Notes under the pieces: generated by a model
The model's database searches: none
What the model was told of the DNA's origin: nothing
What the model saw: the letters and a program-made list of their open reading frames with translations, nothing else
Shown here: in pieces, positions 6,029 to 13,872 of the stretch
Layout: each line of letters opens with the position of its first letter
How positions within the stretch are numbered: position 1 is the stretch's first letter
Made by a program: the position numbers and the translations under genes
Source of the DNA: a virus
Reading direction: 5' to 3' (one strand)
Length of the DNA: 35,621 nt
IMG/VR virus record: IMGVR_UViG_3300009034_000127
Span: 1-35,621 of that record

Positions 6029-6228
6029 AATTAAAATATAGATTTATGGAAGGAATCAATTATTATTTCACGGATGAAAAAGGAAAATGGTATTGTAGAA
6101 GTCGTGGAAATTGGTATAGAGATACTCAAAGAGGAAAATGCATTTTAGATAAACGGTTACTCAAAGAACTTGAAAGACAATACGAATATTGGAGAGCAGA
6201 AGAAAAACTAAAAATAAAAAAGGATTGA
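6025..6228 (+). CDS. Hypothetical aromatic/basic protein, 67 aa
   Basis: AAAGGGGG precedes the ATG. The product is rich in Tyr, Trp and Arg (WYCRSRGNWYRDTQRGKC), as in small nucleic-acid-binding proteins, and ends in a charged helix. Not recognised. Confidence 0.6.
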   Translation: MKLKYRFMEGINYYFTDEKGKWYCRSRGNWYRDTQRGKCILDKRLLKELERQYEYWRAEEKLKIKKD

Positions 6229-6230
6229 AA

Positions 6231-6527
6231 GTGAAATTAAAACATAAGTTTCTTAAAATAGTTTATAATATGTTTGGTATGCGCACATGGTGCTATGTAA
6301 TGGAGCCACATTGTTATAAAATTATATGCGATAAATGTGGAGGTTCAAATATTACGTGGTCGACAAAAAAAAGAAAGATTTATTGCCATAACTGCAAAAA
6401 GGATACAAAAGGTATTGATGGAATTTTTAATGGGCCGATACCGGTGGGTTTAATTAAAAATTTAGGACTAAGCTTAGATCGAATAGACTTGATAACAGGG
6501 GAAATAATTAAAGATGTAAATAAATGA
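6231..6527 (+). CDS. Zinc-ribbon protein, 98 aa
   Basis: GTG 6231 follows AAAAAGGATTGAAA; a longer in-frame ORF from 6189 lies inside the previous gene. Its N-terminus MKLKHKF resembles the previous protein's MKLKYRF. CDKCGG near residue 34 and CHNC near residue 53 form a four-Cys zinc ribbon, followed by GPIPVGLIKNLGLSLDRIDL. Function unknown. Confidence 0.65.
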   Translation: MKLKHKFLKIVYNMFGMRTWCYVMEPHCYKIICDKCGGSNITWSTKKRKIYCHNCKKDTKGIDGIFNGPIPVGLIKNLGLSLDRIDLITGEIIKDVNK

Positions 6528-6564
6528 TAGATCGGATATCACTAAATAAAGAAGTGAGGACAAA

Positions 6565-6888
6565 ATGAAAAAGCTATTATTGTTAACAATATTGATATTT
6601 GCTTGTGGGACGCAAACACAAATCGTCGAGAATATAGATTCTTTAAAACAAGAAATATATTATGTTATAACGTGGGACAAATCACCAAGTACAGATGTAG
6701 AAAGGTATAGAATTTATCATGGACAGAAATTAGATACTTGTGTGATATCAGTGAATGATACAAGTATTCAAATTCCATTAGAGAGAATAACTAATAGATT
6801 CTATTTTCTTGTGTCAGCGATAGACAGTGCAGGCAATGAAAGTATTAAGGTGATGGCTGAGGAGAAAGATGATTCAGAAAATAGATAA
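6565..6888 (+). CDS. Lipoprotein with one fibronectin type III-like domain
   Basis: A GTGAGGACAAA site precedes the ATG. MKKLLLLTILIFAC is a short lipoprotein signal, with the lipidated Cys at 14. The remainder fits one FnIII domain: an early strand YYVITWDKS, the typical SPSTDVERYRIYHG, and a late FYFLVSAIDSAGNES. Such a protein would be anchored in a host membrane and face the periplasm or outside. Phage-borne surface lipoproteins often alter infection by related phages; that role is inference. Confidence 0.7.
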   Translation: MKKLLLLTILIFACGTQTQIVENIDSLKQEIYYVITWDKSPSTDVERYRIYHGQKLDTCVISVNDTSIQIPLERITNRFYFLVSAIDSAGNESIKVMAEEKDDSENR

Positions 6889-7105
6889 AATTATTGTAAA
6901 TTTTTCGGATGCTGAACACGGCAAACAACTGAGTTGTTTAAGCACTAAACATAGAAAAAATGTCATGAAAATCACGGGGAGATATATTGATCCGGATAAA
7001 ATAGCAGAGGAACAAAAATATAAATTCAGAAAATATTATGATAGGTTACAAAGATGGGAAAAACATGATTACAGCAATTGGGCTGGATCGGGATGGTGGA
7101 GATAA
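6869..7105 (+). CDS. Hypothetical protein, 78 aa
   Basis: ATG 6869 directly follows GAGGAGAAAG and overlaps the lipoprotein gene by 20 nt. The product is basic with a C-terminal tryptophan-rich end (WEKHDYSNWAGSGWWR). Not recognised. Confidence 0.6.
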   Translation: MIQKIDKIIVNFSDAEHGKQLSCLSTKHRKNVMKITGRYIDPDKIAEEQKYKFRKYYDRLQRWEKHDYSNWAGSGWWR

Positions 7106-7152
7106 AAATCAAAACAAATAAAAAAAGAATATTGTGCATATGAGGTTATTTA

Positions 7153-7875
7153 GTGGCAATATACAAACCAAAAGGCAGAGCAGCAGAATACTGTGAAATA
7201 GCAGTCAATCCCTATCAAGGCTGTTCACACGGATGTATCTATTGTTATGTACCCAGAATGCCAGGGCGAAATAGAGAAAACTTTCACAAAAAAGATATTC
7301 CGAAAAAATATATATTACAAGCGATAGAAACTGATTTAGAAAGAGGTAATTACGAAGGTAAGCACATACTGTTATGTTTTACGTGCGATCCCTATCAGAA
7401 AAGCGAATTAGGATTTCAAGTAACAAGGGAAACGCTGAAGCTGTTTAAGAGATTTGGAGTAATCCCTGTTATTTTGACAAAGGGAGGTATCGCATTAAGA
7501 GACATAGACTTGTTGAAAAGAGCAAAAGCGTGGTATGGAGCCACGCTTACCATAGATAATGAAGCAGACAGTTTAAGGTGGGAGCCTCGTGCAGCATTAC
7601 CAGAAATAAGAATAAATAATCTTATAGCAATGCATGAATATGGTATTAAGACATGGGTAAGTTTAGAGCCTGTAATTTATCCTGCTCAAACTCTTGAATT
7701 GATTGATCGAACACATAAATTTATTGATATGTATAAAGTCGGCAAAATGAACCACCACAGAATTAATCCTACACCTGATTGGGGTAAATTTGCAAGAGAG
7801 GTTGTCAAGAAATTAAAATTTTATAATAAACAATATTATATAAAAAAGGATTTGGGGAAATATTTAGTAAAATGA
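7153..7875 (+). CDS. Radical SAM protein of the spore-photoproduct-lyase-like group
   Basis: GTG 7153 follows TGAGGT. The CxxxCxxC motif of radical SAM enzymes is present as CSHGCIYC (Cys24, Cys28, Cys31) within NPYQGCSHGCIYCYVP, which would hold a [4Fe-4S] cluster. The overall pattern (NPYxGCxHxCxYCY, later LTKG and WVSLEPVI) matches SPL-like/Rv2578c-type radical SAM proteins. Substrate is unknown; relatives include DNA-repair enzymes and uncharacterised proteins. At 240 aa it is the largest recognised enzyme of the early region and is complete. A role in DNA or protein modification is possible but not shown. Confidence 0.85.
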   Translation: MAIYKPKGRAAEYCEIAVNPYQGCSHGCIYCYVPRMPGRNRENFHKKDIPKKYILQAIETDLERGNYEGKHILLCFTCDPYQKSELGFQVTRETLKLFKRFGVIPVILTKGGIALRDIDLLKRAKAWYGATLTIDNEADSLRWEPRAALPEIRINNLIAMHEYGIKTWVSLEPVIYPAQTLELIDRTHKFIDMYKVGKMNHHRINPTPDWGKFAREVVKKLKFYNKQYYIKKDLGKYLVK

Positions 7876-8009
7876 TAGCAATAATATTGATAATATGCTT
7901 TGGAACACTAATAGCAAATTTATTTATTCTCTGGATAAATATAAAATTGTATACAGAATATTTTAAAGAAAAAGTTATGGCGGCTCGTTTGAAAAATGAC
8001 AAAACCTGA
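7872..8009 (+). CDS. Single-pass small membrane protein, 45 aa
   Basis: Its ATG overlaps the stop of the radical SAM gene. Residues about 2-25 (IAIILIICFGTLIANLFILW) form one hydrophobic helix followed by a charged tail. Not recognised. Confidence 0.5.
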   Translation: MIAIILIICFGTLIANLFILWINIKLYTEYFKEKVMAARLKNDKT

Positions 8010-8313
8010 ACTATTAGAAATATTAATAAATCATTACAAAGTAAATGGCCGCTGGATGGATACAATAGACATACCTCCCGCAGCAGTAAAAGATTATTTC
8101 AAAAATATAGATGAAGCCAATAAAGCAGCTAAAAGATTATTGATATATAGAAACAAAAACAGAACACCTTGCAGCATTGAACTTATTTCATTTAAAGACG
8201 GCGGGATGACAAAATGTTATCATCAAACCCAATGCTGCATGGAAAGTGGGTGTAAGATTGTGGTACAGAGAAAGAGTAAGTTTAATTTATCAGTATTAAA
8301 GACAGGGAGATAA
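7996..8313 (+). CDS. Hypothetical protein, 105 aa
   Basis: ATG 7996 overlaps the preceding small membrane gene by 14 nt. The product has an N-terminal helical region (MTKPELLEILINHYKVNG) and a Cys-containing C-terminal part (CYHQTQCCMESGCKIVV). It may bind metal. Not recognised. Confidence 0.6.
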   Translation: MTKPELLEILINHYKVNGRWMDTIDIPPAAVKDYFKNIDEANKAAKRLLIYRNKNRTPCSIELISFKDGGMTKCYHQTQCCMESGCKIVVQRKSKFNLSVLKTGR

Positions 8314-8314
8314 A

Positions 8315-8485
8315 ATGACATGCTTGGATCATAAAAAATGTAAATGTAACTGTCCTAATGATTGTGAACATGATTTCAGCAGAAAAATACATGAACTGAA
8401 AAATGATAAAATAATAAGTAGTTATTAAATTTGTAAAAAATGTGGAATGTCAAATATTACTCATGATTTATTGATATTGCCATGA
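8315..8485 (+). pseudogene. Cys-rich small gene interrupted by an in-frame TAA
   Basis: The frame from ATG 8315 encodes a Cys-rich N-terminus (CKCNCPNDCEH), then stops at TAA 8426-8428. The same frame continues without further stops and supplies ICKKCGMSNITHD, a matching Cys-x2-Cys half, to TGA 8483-8485. The two halves make a sensible 56-residue zinc-binding protein, so one base change probably created the stop. The downstream TGA overlaps an ATG at 8482, as in intact neighbouring pairs. Confidence 0.6.
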
Positions 8486-8544
8486 AGTATTACTCAATAA
8501 AAGACTGGATAAAGGCAGATGGAATTAATATAAAGGGGGTCAAA

Positions 8545-8688
8545 ATGATTTGGCGAAAACTATTTAAAAGAGGCCAAGAAACCTCTGAAGAGACCGCTAA
8601 GATAGTAGTAGAGTCGGGAGAACATCAAAGACAATTAGACATAGTTTTCAGAGCTCTGAAGAAATGCAAGCAAGAAGTTACGCTTTAG
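8545..8688 (+). CDS. Hypothetical protein, 47 aa
   Basis: AAAGGGGG a few bases before ATG 8545 decides this start over the in-frame ATG at 8482. The product is a charged helix (RGQETSEETAKIVVE, then HQRQLDIVFRALKKC). Not recognised. Confidence 0.5.
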   Translation: MIWRKLFKRGQETSEETAKIVVESGEHQRQLDIVFRALKKCKQEVTL

Positions 8689-8831
8689 AATTGTCTTTAA
8701 TCTCAGGGATTGACCGATACATGATATCGAGGCGGTTACCGGATTTGTACGATGTGGATATAGTAGAAAAAACAGAAAAACGAAAATGTTTAATTTGTAA
8801 AAGAATGTGTTTTAGTTGGAGGGTGAAATGA
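8664..8831 (+). CDS. Small Cys-containing protein, 55 aa
   Basis: Starts inside the preceding gene (25-nt overlap) and ends in an ATGA overlap with the next. The N-terminal helix pair (YALELSLISGIDRYMISRRLPDLY) is followed by CLICKRMC. Possibly a small nucleic-acid-binding protein; not recognised. Confidence 0.5.
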   Translation: MQARSYALELSLISGIDRYMISRRLPDLYDVDIVEKTEKRKCLICKRMCFSWRVK

Positions 8832-8986
8832 CAGTAAAAGAAATAGTAGAAGCATATATCAAAGAAAATGGCTACGGTCTTTATAACAAAGAGTGTGATT
8901 GTGAATGTCAATTACCATACATTATGAAAGTATGTATTCATGATTGCAGAGAATGCGAAGCGAAAAGATTTGAAAGTGTAGTATGA
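8828..8986 (+). CDS. Small Cys-rich phage protein, 52 aa
   Basis: A GGAGGGTGAA site precedes the ATG. MTVKEIVEAYIKENGYGLYN followed by CDCEC and two further Cys pairs (CIHDCREC) matches the look of a widespread small phage zinc-binding protein of unknown function. The C-terminus is charged. It overlaps ATG 8983. Confidence 0.65.
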   Translation: MTVKEIVEAYIKENGYGLYNKECDCECQLPYIMKVCIHDCRECEAKRFESVV

Positions 8987-9040
8987 AAAAAACAGGAATA
9001 ATAATATCATCAATCAAATAGTTGGTTATTATCTAGGTAA
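8983..9040 (+). pseudogene. Decayed copy of the small membrane gene at 9309
   Basis: The frame from ATG 8983 reads MKKTGIIISSIK then TAG; the next codons read LVII then TAG. The intact gene at 9309 begins MKKTGIIATTILYLVIT. The first 20 nt are identical except for one base, and the first stop falls where the intact copy has Tyr. This is best read as the remnant of a tandem duplicate. The alignment is short, so confidence is limited. Confidence 0.4.
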
Positions 9041-9069
9041 AAATAAATTAAAAATAAAGAAAGAAAATT

Positions 9070-9300
9070 ATGAAAAAGAACATTAGTCGTGTTCAACTAG
9101 ATATGTCTGAAGAAGCGTTGACTTTTCTTAAAAACTTAAAAGAAAAGACAGAAAGTGCCTCTCGCGCGGAAGTTATCAAAAACGCTATAATTTATTACGA
9201 TATGTTAGTTGAACATGCATTAAATAAAGATGATATACTTATTCGCACCAAAGATGGTAATGAAACTAAATTAGCTTTACCATTGATGGTACGAAAGTAA
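9070..9300 (+). CDS. Ribbon-helix-helix transcriptional regulator
   Basis: The 76-residue product fits an RHH (MetJ/Arc/CopG-type) domain: strand SRVQLDMSEEA at residues about 5-15, helix ALTFLKNLKEKTE, turn SASRAEV, helix EVIKNAIIYYDMLVEHA. Such proteins are dimers that insert a beta ribbon into the DNA major groove at palindromic operators. The inverted repeats at 3823-3872 are a possible target in this window, but that is inference. The ribosome-binding site is weak (AAAGAAAG). Confidence 0.75.
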   Translation: MKKNISRVQLDMSEEALTFLKNLKEKTESASRAEVIKNAIIYYDMLVEHALNKDDILIRTKDGNETKLALPLMVRK

Positions 9301-9308
9301 ATTTTCTA

Positions 9309-9485
9309 ATGAAAAAAACAGGTATAATAGCAACAACGATACTGTACTTGGTAATAACGATATTAGTTATAATTGAATATGGTTTAATGGAAGGGCTTAT
9401 AACGTTCAGTGTCTTTGCGATATTGATGTTTTTAGCTATAATATGTACAAAATATGAGGAGAAAAATGGAAAAGAAATTAAATGA
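9309..9485 (+). CDS. Small two-helix membrane protein, 58 aa
   Basis: MKKTGIIATTILYLVITILV and MEGLITFSVFAILMFLAII are two hydrophobic segments separated by a short polar turn; the C-terminus KYEEKNGKEIK is charged. Topology is compatible with a holin-like or unknown inner-membrane protein. A decayed copy lies at 8983. Confidence 0.6.
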   Translation: MKKTGIIATTILYLVITILVIIEYGLMEGLITFSVFAILMFLAIICTKYEEKNGKEIK

Positions 9486-9816
9486 TTGGCTGAAGACAAA
9501 AGGAAGGGGGAATATAATAATTGTATTGGAGGCTAATGCATTAATTAAGCGAATAGATCAGAAAAATTCAAAATTCTGTTGCGACAAATTTAATGAAGCT
9601 GGAAAAGAAAAGGAAATAATTTTAAATCATAAAAATAAGAAATTTTATAAAGTTGAATGTTGGGCTACAATGGATTATTGCATAAATAATTCGGAGATAG
9701 ATAAAAATTCTTTTTTAAGCTTTCCAATTTTAGGTGAGAAGATAAAAAAATGTCCTTACTGTAAAAAGAAATTAAGGATATCTTATTATGATCCGATAGA
9801 AAATAGGAGGTGGTAA
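9466..9816 (+). CDS. Hypothetical protein with a Cys pair, 116 aa
   Basis: GAGGAGAAAA immediately before ATG 9466 decides the start; it overlaps the previous gene by 20 nt. CCDKF and CWATMDYC in the middle and CPYCKKKL near the C-terminus may bind zinc. Not recognised. The stop shares one base with the next ATG. Confidence 0.65.
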   Translation: MEKKLNDWLKTKGRGNIIIVLEANALIKRIDQKNSKFCCDKFNEAGKEKEIILNHKNKKFYKVECWATMDYCINNSEIDKNSFLSFPILGEKIKKCPYCKKKLRISYYDPIENRRW

Positions 9817-10115
9817 TGGAAAAGATAATTAAAGAACCTTTCAGAGAGTTTTACAGATGTAGCTGTGGAACGATAAAACCTAAAATATTAACGTGTGGAA
9901 AAGGATATTTAATGCAGCTCCCAATATTAGATTCAAGAGAATTAAAAGTATGTGGTGAATGTGGGGAGCTTTCAAAAAACTGGAAATTATTTGTCGGTCA
10001 ATATGTCAAGTATTATGAGCAAACGAAGTTACTATTTTGGCATATCCCGAGATTGATAAACATTGATATAGTAGACAGAGATGGAACTATAATAAAATGG
10101 GGTATAAAGGAGTGA
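9816..10115 (+). CDS. Zinc-ribbon protein, 99 aa
   Basis: AGGAGGTGGTA precedes ATG 9816. CSCG near residue 15 and CGECG near residue 46 form a zinc ribbon. The second half is hydrophobic and aromatic (KYYEQTKLLFWHIPRLINI). Located immediately before terminase; function unknown. Confidence 0.65.
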   Translation: MEKIIKEPFREFYRCSCGTIKPKILTCGKGYLMQLPILDSRELKVCGECGELSKNWKLFVGQYVKYYEQTKLLFWHIPRLINIDIVDRDGTIIKWGIKE

Positions 10116-10117
10116 AT

Positions 10118-10672
10118 ATGTCTGAAAATGATAACGAAAAAACTAAACAAAGAAAGTTAACCAAAAAGGAAGAGCTTTTTATTTTGGCCTATACAGGTGA
10201 GGCTAAATTTAATGCAACCAAAGCAGCCAAGATAGCAGGTTATGGAGGAACTAAAGATTCTTTAAGAGTTATTGGGCACGAAAACTTAACAAAACTTAAC
10301 ATTTCAGAAAAAATAAAAAAACTAACAGAACAGCGGTTAAAAGATGCTGGTTATCAAGTAGGCCGAGTAACCAAAGAGATAATAGATAATGCTTTTGCAG
10401 ACATAACAGACTTTATGGATAAAAAAGGCAAAATAGTAATTAAAAAAGGCGAGCAACCAACAGGAGCGATTAAAAAATTAAAATATAAGGATGGAGAGAT
10501 AGTGGAAATAGATTTACAACCTAAATGTAATTTTATAGAAATGTTATCTAAATTATTGCAAATGGCAGCAGGAATAAATAAAGTAAGCCTTGTAGATGAA
10601 AAAGGCAAAGGTATACCAATAACGGAGATTACAGTTGTCAGAGAAGCCGAAACTGACAGAAATAACACCTGA
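10118..10672 (+). CDS. Terminase small subunit
   Basis: ATG 10118 follows AAAGGAGTGAAT. KLTKKEELFILAYTGEAKFNATKAAKIAGYG is the helix-turn-helix start typical of Terminase_2 (XtmA-like) small subunits, given here in two parts: KLTKKEELFILAYTGEAK and FNATKAAKIAGYG. This subunit recognises the packaging site on phage DNA and loads the large subunit. The central region (VTKEIIDNAFADITDFMD) is also typical of the family. It overlaps the large-subunit gene by 38 nt. Length, 184 aa, is normal. Confidence 0.85.
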   Translation: MSENDNEKTKQRKLTKKEELFILAYTGEAKFNATKAAKIAGYGGTKDSLRVIGHENLTKLNISEKIKKLTEQRLKDAGYQVGRVTKEIIDNAFADITDFMDKKGKIVIKKGEQPTGAIKKLKYKDGEIVEIDLQPKCNFIEMLSKLLQMAAGINKVSLVDEKGKGIPITEITVVREAETDRNNT

Positions 10673-11954
10673 AGGAAAATTAAGATTAAATTTTCATAAA
10701 GGTCAATTAAGGACGTGGGATTCAAAGAGACGTTTTATTTTTATGCTTGCGGGATCGCAGGGCGGAAAAACTGAGTTTGCTAATCACTGGATGTACAGAG
10801 AAATAAAAAATTGTGGAGATGGGGATTATATGGTTGTTTCGCCTTCGTATCCTTTGCAGCAAAAGAAAGTATTGCCAACTTATCTTGATATATTCGATAT
10901 AACATTAAGATTGGGAGATTATAAAGTAAACGACAGAATATTCTATATGAAAAACAGAGGTTTTAACAGTAAAATATTTTTTGGAAGCGCAGACAATCCA
11001 GATTCACTTGAAAGCGCAACGGCAAAGGCGGCGCATTTAGATGAAGTAGGACAGAAAGGATTTAAATTAAATTCATGGGAGGCAGTATTAAGAAGAGTTG
11101 GATTTCACAGAGGTCGTATATTAGGAACTACAACGATTTATAATAGAGGATGGATGAAGGCGCAAATATATGATAAGTGGAGAGAAGGAAACAAAGATAT
11201 TGATGTAATACAATTTCCGAGCATTTGGAATCCTGCATATCCAAAAGAATCATATCAGGATGCAATGGATACTTTACCGGCTTGGAAATTCAATATGTTC
11301 TATAAAGGTCAATACGATAAACCAGCCGGAATGATTTATGATGTATTTGATGAAGATGAATGCAAAAAAAAGTACATTGAACTTAAGCCAGAATGGCCTC
11401 GATATGTAGGTCATGATTTCGGGGGAGTGAATACAATAGCCTTATGGCTTGCTGAACATAAAGTCAATTCAGAAATAACGAGATATTATCTTTACAGGGA
11501 ATATCACGAAGGCGGTAAATCAATCCGAGAACATGCAGAAAATTTCAAGAGGTTATCGCAAGGGGAAAATATAATTAAAGCTGTAGGAGGGTCTCCTTCG
11601 GAGGATCAATGGCGCAGGGATTTCACCGATTGCGGATGGCCTATACAAAAACCACCAATTAAAGATGTAGAAGTAGGAATAAACAGGGTTTATGCTTTAC
11701 ATAAAAAAAAGTCGATCTGGGTTTTAGAAGATTGTAAGGGATGGCTCGACGAAACAGGAAGCTATACAAGGGAACTGGATGACAATAACGAGCCAACGGA
11801 AAAAATTGAGGATAAGGAGTTATACCACATGATGGATGCAACAAGATATATTATTTCAGATATAGTTCGAGATACCGGAAAGGGAAGCACCAGAATAAGC
11901 GAACCCAGAGACATGGATGATCCTTTAGCTACGGGGTATGATTATGAAGTATAA
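10635..11954 (+). CDS. Terminase large subunit (packaging ATPase and nuclease)
   Basis: TTG 10635 follows CGGAG. Walker A is GSQGGKT at residues 40-46 and Walker B is HLDEVG with Asp136-Glu137, giving the packaging motor ATPase. The nuclease domain begins around residue 259 with VGHDFGG (Asp261 as a probable metal ligand) and continues to an EDKELYHMMDATRY segment, where a C-terminal acidic/Asp residue completes the RNase H-like site. At 439 aa it is a normal full-length terminase. It cuts concatemeric DNA and pumps it into the prohead through the portal. Confidence 0.93.
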   Translation: MSEKPKLTEITPEGKLRLNFHKGQLRTWDSKRRFIFMLAGSQGGKTEFANHWMYREIKNCGDGDYMVVSPSYPLQQKKVLPTYLDIFDITLRLGDYKVNDRIFYMKNRGFNSKIFFGSADNPDSLESATAKAAHLDEVGQKGFKLNSWEAVLRRVGFHRGRILGTTTIYNRGWMKAQIYDKWREGNKDIDVIQFPSIWNPAYPKESYQDAMDTLPAWKFNMFYKGQYDKPAGMIYDVFDEDECKKKYIELKPEWPRYVGHDFGGVNTIALWLAEHKVNSEITRYYLYREYHEGGKSIREHAENFKRLSQGENIIKAVGGSPSEDQWRRDFTDCGWPIQKPPIKDVEVGINRVYALHKKKSIWVLEDCKGWLDETGSYTRELDDNNEPTEKIEDKELYHMMDATRYIISDIVRDTGKGSTRISEPRDMDDPLATGYDYEV

Positions 11955-12222
11955 GTATATCAAAGGTTATGAATATTTATTTTGTGAAGATTTTAAAAAG
12001 GCTGGTTATAATTTTGAATGTTGTGGAAGTTGTCATGATGAAGTAAATGAAGAACAAGGTTATTATTGTGAAAGGTGGCCAGAGAATAATTATAACAATG
12101 TAGAATCAAAGTTATTCGCATTGGTTTGTTGTAGATTTAATTTTAATTATAGCTTAACGCGAAATATGGCTGCAAGAGTAATAAAAGCAAAAAGAAAGCA
12201 TGAAAGGGAAAATAAACCATAA
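11944..12222 (+). CDS. Cys-rich hypothetical protein, 92 aa
   Basis: ATG 11944 (or 11938) overlaps the terminase end. CCGSCHDE near residue 27 plus later C and CC residues (YYCERW, LVCCRF) suggest metal binding. The C-terminus is strongly basic (RVIKAKRKHERENKP). Not recognised. Confidence 0.6.
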   Translation: MKYKYIKGYEYLFCEDFKKAGYNFECCGSCHDEVNEEQGYYCERWPENNYNNVESKLFALVCCRFNFNYSLTRNMAARVIKAKRKHERENKP

Positions 12223-12234
12223 GGAGAAAATCAA

Positions 12235-12711
12235 ATGAGAAACATAATTAAATATTTGTTACTATCAATATTAATATTAGGCTGTGAAGTAGAACAAAAT
12301 AATAGAATTAGAGCAAATATGAAAAATATATTTGACAAAGAACACAAACTAAGAAGATTAGTAAATAAAACAGAAAAGGAATCTCATTGGGATGCAGGAT
12401 TTTTTATTCTCATAGGTGCTGGATCGGGGAGCTCAAAACAAAGAGAATGTGTATATTTTAGTTGGGAAGAAGATGATAGTTTATATGTAATATCAAGAAT
12501 GGAAGTTACAAAAATAAGGGTGAAGATAGTAGACAATATTGATATACCTACGATAAAATTCAAATGGGACGGATTTATAGATGTTCCCGGTACTATGCTT
12601 AGCATATATAATGAAAATGAAATAAACAAAATAATACAGCACCATGTTCAATTTGCAACAATTAAATGTAAAGCTGAAGATTGGAAACTAAAAATAGAAA
12701 TGCCTTTATAA
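12235..12711 (+). CDS. Lipoprotein of unknown function, 158 aa
   Basis: AAGGAGAAAATCAA precedes the ATG. MRNIIKYLLLSILILGC ends in a good lipobox (LILGC, Cys17). The mature part is mixed beta and contains a Gly/Ser-rich LIGAGSGSSKQ segment. It would be membrane-anchored and exported. It lies between terminase and portal, an unusual place for a surface protein in a phage, so it is probably an accessory (moron-type) gene. Confidence 0.65.
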   Translation: MRNIIKYLLLSILILGCEVEQNNRIRANMKNIFDKEHKLRRLVNKTEKESHWDAGFFILIGAGSGSSKQRECVYFSWEEDDSLYVISRMEVTKIRVKIVDNIDIPTIKFKWDGFIDVPGTMLSIYNENEINKIIQHHVQFATIKCKAEDWKLKIEMPL

Positions 12712-12720
12712 GGAGGAGAC

Positions 12721-12927
12721 ATGGAAACATGGCATCCAGCAGATTGGATTAAATTAAGCAAGGATGAATTTAGAGAATTGATAGAGCCATTAAATTATAC
12801 AAGAACCGGTTATTCTGATGGAATAGAATATACCTTAGTCGGATATAATAAACGTTTTGCAGTTCACTATGATAGGAAAGAACCAAACGAATATTATGTT
12901 GATCCTTATATGTTGGAGGAGCTATGA
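12721..12927 (+). CDS. Hypothetical protein, 68 aa
   Basis: AAGGAGGAGAC directly precedes the ATG. The product (METWHPADWIKLSKDEF, then VHYDRKEPNEYYVDPYM) is soluble and acidic with many aromatics. Not recognised; ends overlapping the next start. Confidence 0.6.
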   Translation: METWHPADWIKLSKDEFRELIEPLNYTRTGYSDGIEYTLVGYNKRFAVHYDRKEPNEYYVDPYMLEEL

Positions 12928-13040
12928 CTAAAAATAATTATGAGGATATTTGGTATTTAATAATTCCACTTATATACTTTTTTACAATGATAATACTTTG
13001 GATAATGAAACATTTAAAAATTGGAATATTTAAAATGTAG
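12924..13040 (+). CDS. Single-pass small membrane protein, 38 aa
   Basis: GGAGGAGCT precedes ATG 12924. A hydrophobic helix spans about residues 9-28 (IWYLIIPLIYFFTMIILWI). The good ribosome-binding site and ATGA overlap support a real gene despite its size. Confidence 0.5.
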   Translation: MTKNNYEDIWYLIIPLIYFFTMIILWIMKHLKIGIFKM

Positions 13041-13051
13041 GAGGAAACACT

Positions 13052-13447
13052 ATGTATACAAAATTAAATCCAACTAAAGAAGAAGAAGTTAGAGATAGAA
13101 TATTTGAATTATTGAAATTTGGTAATATTTTAAATATACCTTATGATTTAATAGAATTAGAAATATGGAAAGATATACCAACACAAAAGTTTATAGCGCA
13201 TGTTATGACACAATTGGTATCAACTGAAACAGATTATTATGAACATCCTGAAACCTGGAAAGACATGCTGAAGGAATACATAATAGAAAATCCAAATGAG
13301 AATAAAATATTTAATTCATTGCCAAGATGGATAAGAAAAAGGTTAAAAGTTAATTATAAAAGAGTTCCGATATCATACAATGTATGCCCACACATAAATT
13401 GGAAAAAAGATATATCTAAGCATTTATATTTTTTAGAATATGAATGA
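13052..13447 (+). CDS. Hypothetical protein, 131 aa
   Basis: AGGAGGAAACACT precedes the ATG. The product is predicted helical and soluble (EEEVRDRIFELLKFG at the N-terminus), with a Pro/Arg segment (SLPRWIRKRLKVNYKRVP) in the last third. Not recognised. Confidence 0.65.
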   Translation: MYTKLNPTKEEEVRDRIFELLKFGNILNIPYDLIELEIWKDIPTQKFIAHVMTQLVSTETDYYEHPETWKDMLKEYIIENPNENKIFNSLPRWIRKRLKVNYKRVPISYNVCPHINWKKDISKHLYFLEYE

Positions 13448-13456
13448 GGAGCTATC

Positions 13457-13630
13457 ATGTTACAAACAACTAAATTACGGCACGAGATACTTAAAAATAG
13501 ATTAGAGCAGATAATAAATGATATGGATAGCAAAGGGATAAAAGATTATGTTAACCGAGCATGTGAAATATTACATCAAGAAACAGGATTTTCAAAAAGG
13601 ACTTTAAGGAATATTAATTATGAGGTGTAA
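13457..13630 (+). CDS. Small helical protein, 57 aa
   Basis: AGGAGCTATC precedes ATG 13457. The last 25 residues (EILHQETGFSKRTLRNINYEV) could form a helix-turn-helix recognition unit, but the protein is too short for a confident call. Confidence 0.5.
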   Translation: MLQTTKLRHEILKNRLEQIINDMDSKGIKDYVNRACEILHQETGFSKRTLRNINYEV

Positions 13631-13647
13631 GTAAATAAGGAGAAACC

Positions 13648-13872
13648 ATGAAAGAAAGAGAAGAAATAATAATAAAATTAAAAAGTAAATTTACAAAATT
13701 CAAGCCAGATAATAAAAATTATATAATAAAAGACATGGGGGAGAATGTAAAGATAATAATCGAAGATGAAGATAAAAAGAAAAGTATCACAATACCATTT
13801 GACATATTACGTGACTATGTTATAATTAAACTATATGAGAAAATAACGTTTAAGAGTAAGGAGGGATCATGA
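13648..13872 (+). CDS. Hypothetical protein, 74 aa
   Basis: AAGGAGAAACC precedes the ATG. Lys/Glu/Ile-rich product with likely beta strands (KNYIIKDMGENVKIIIEDED). The leader and first codons are repeated almost exactly at the gene at 14136. Not recognised; overlaps the next start by ATGA. Confidence 0.55.
   Translation: MKEREEIIIKLKSKFTKFKPDNKNYIIKDMGENVKIIIEDEDKKKSITIPFDILRDYVIIKLYEKITFKSKEGS

Noticed and set aside
10354-10725. 123-codon minus-strand ORF over the terminase small subunit
   Set aside because: It lies opposite a well-supported gene, has no recognisable motif, and all real genes are on the + strand.
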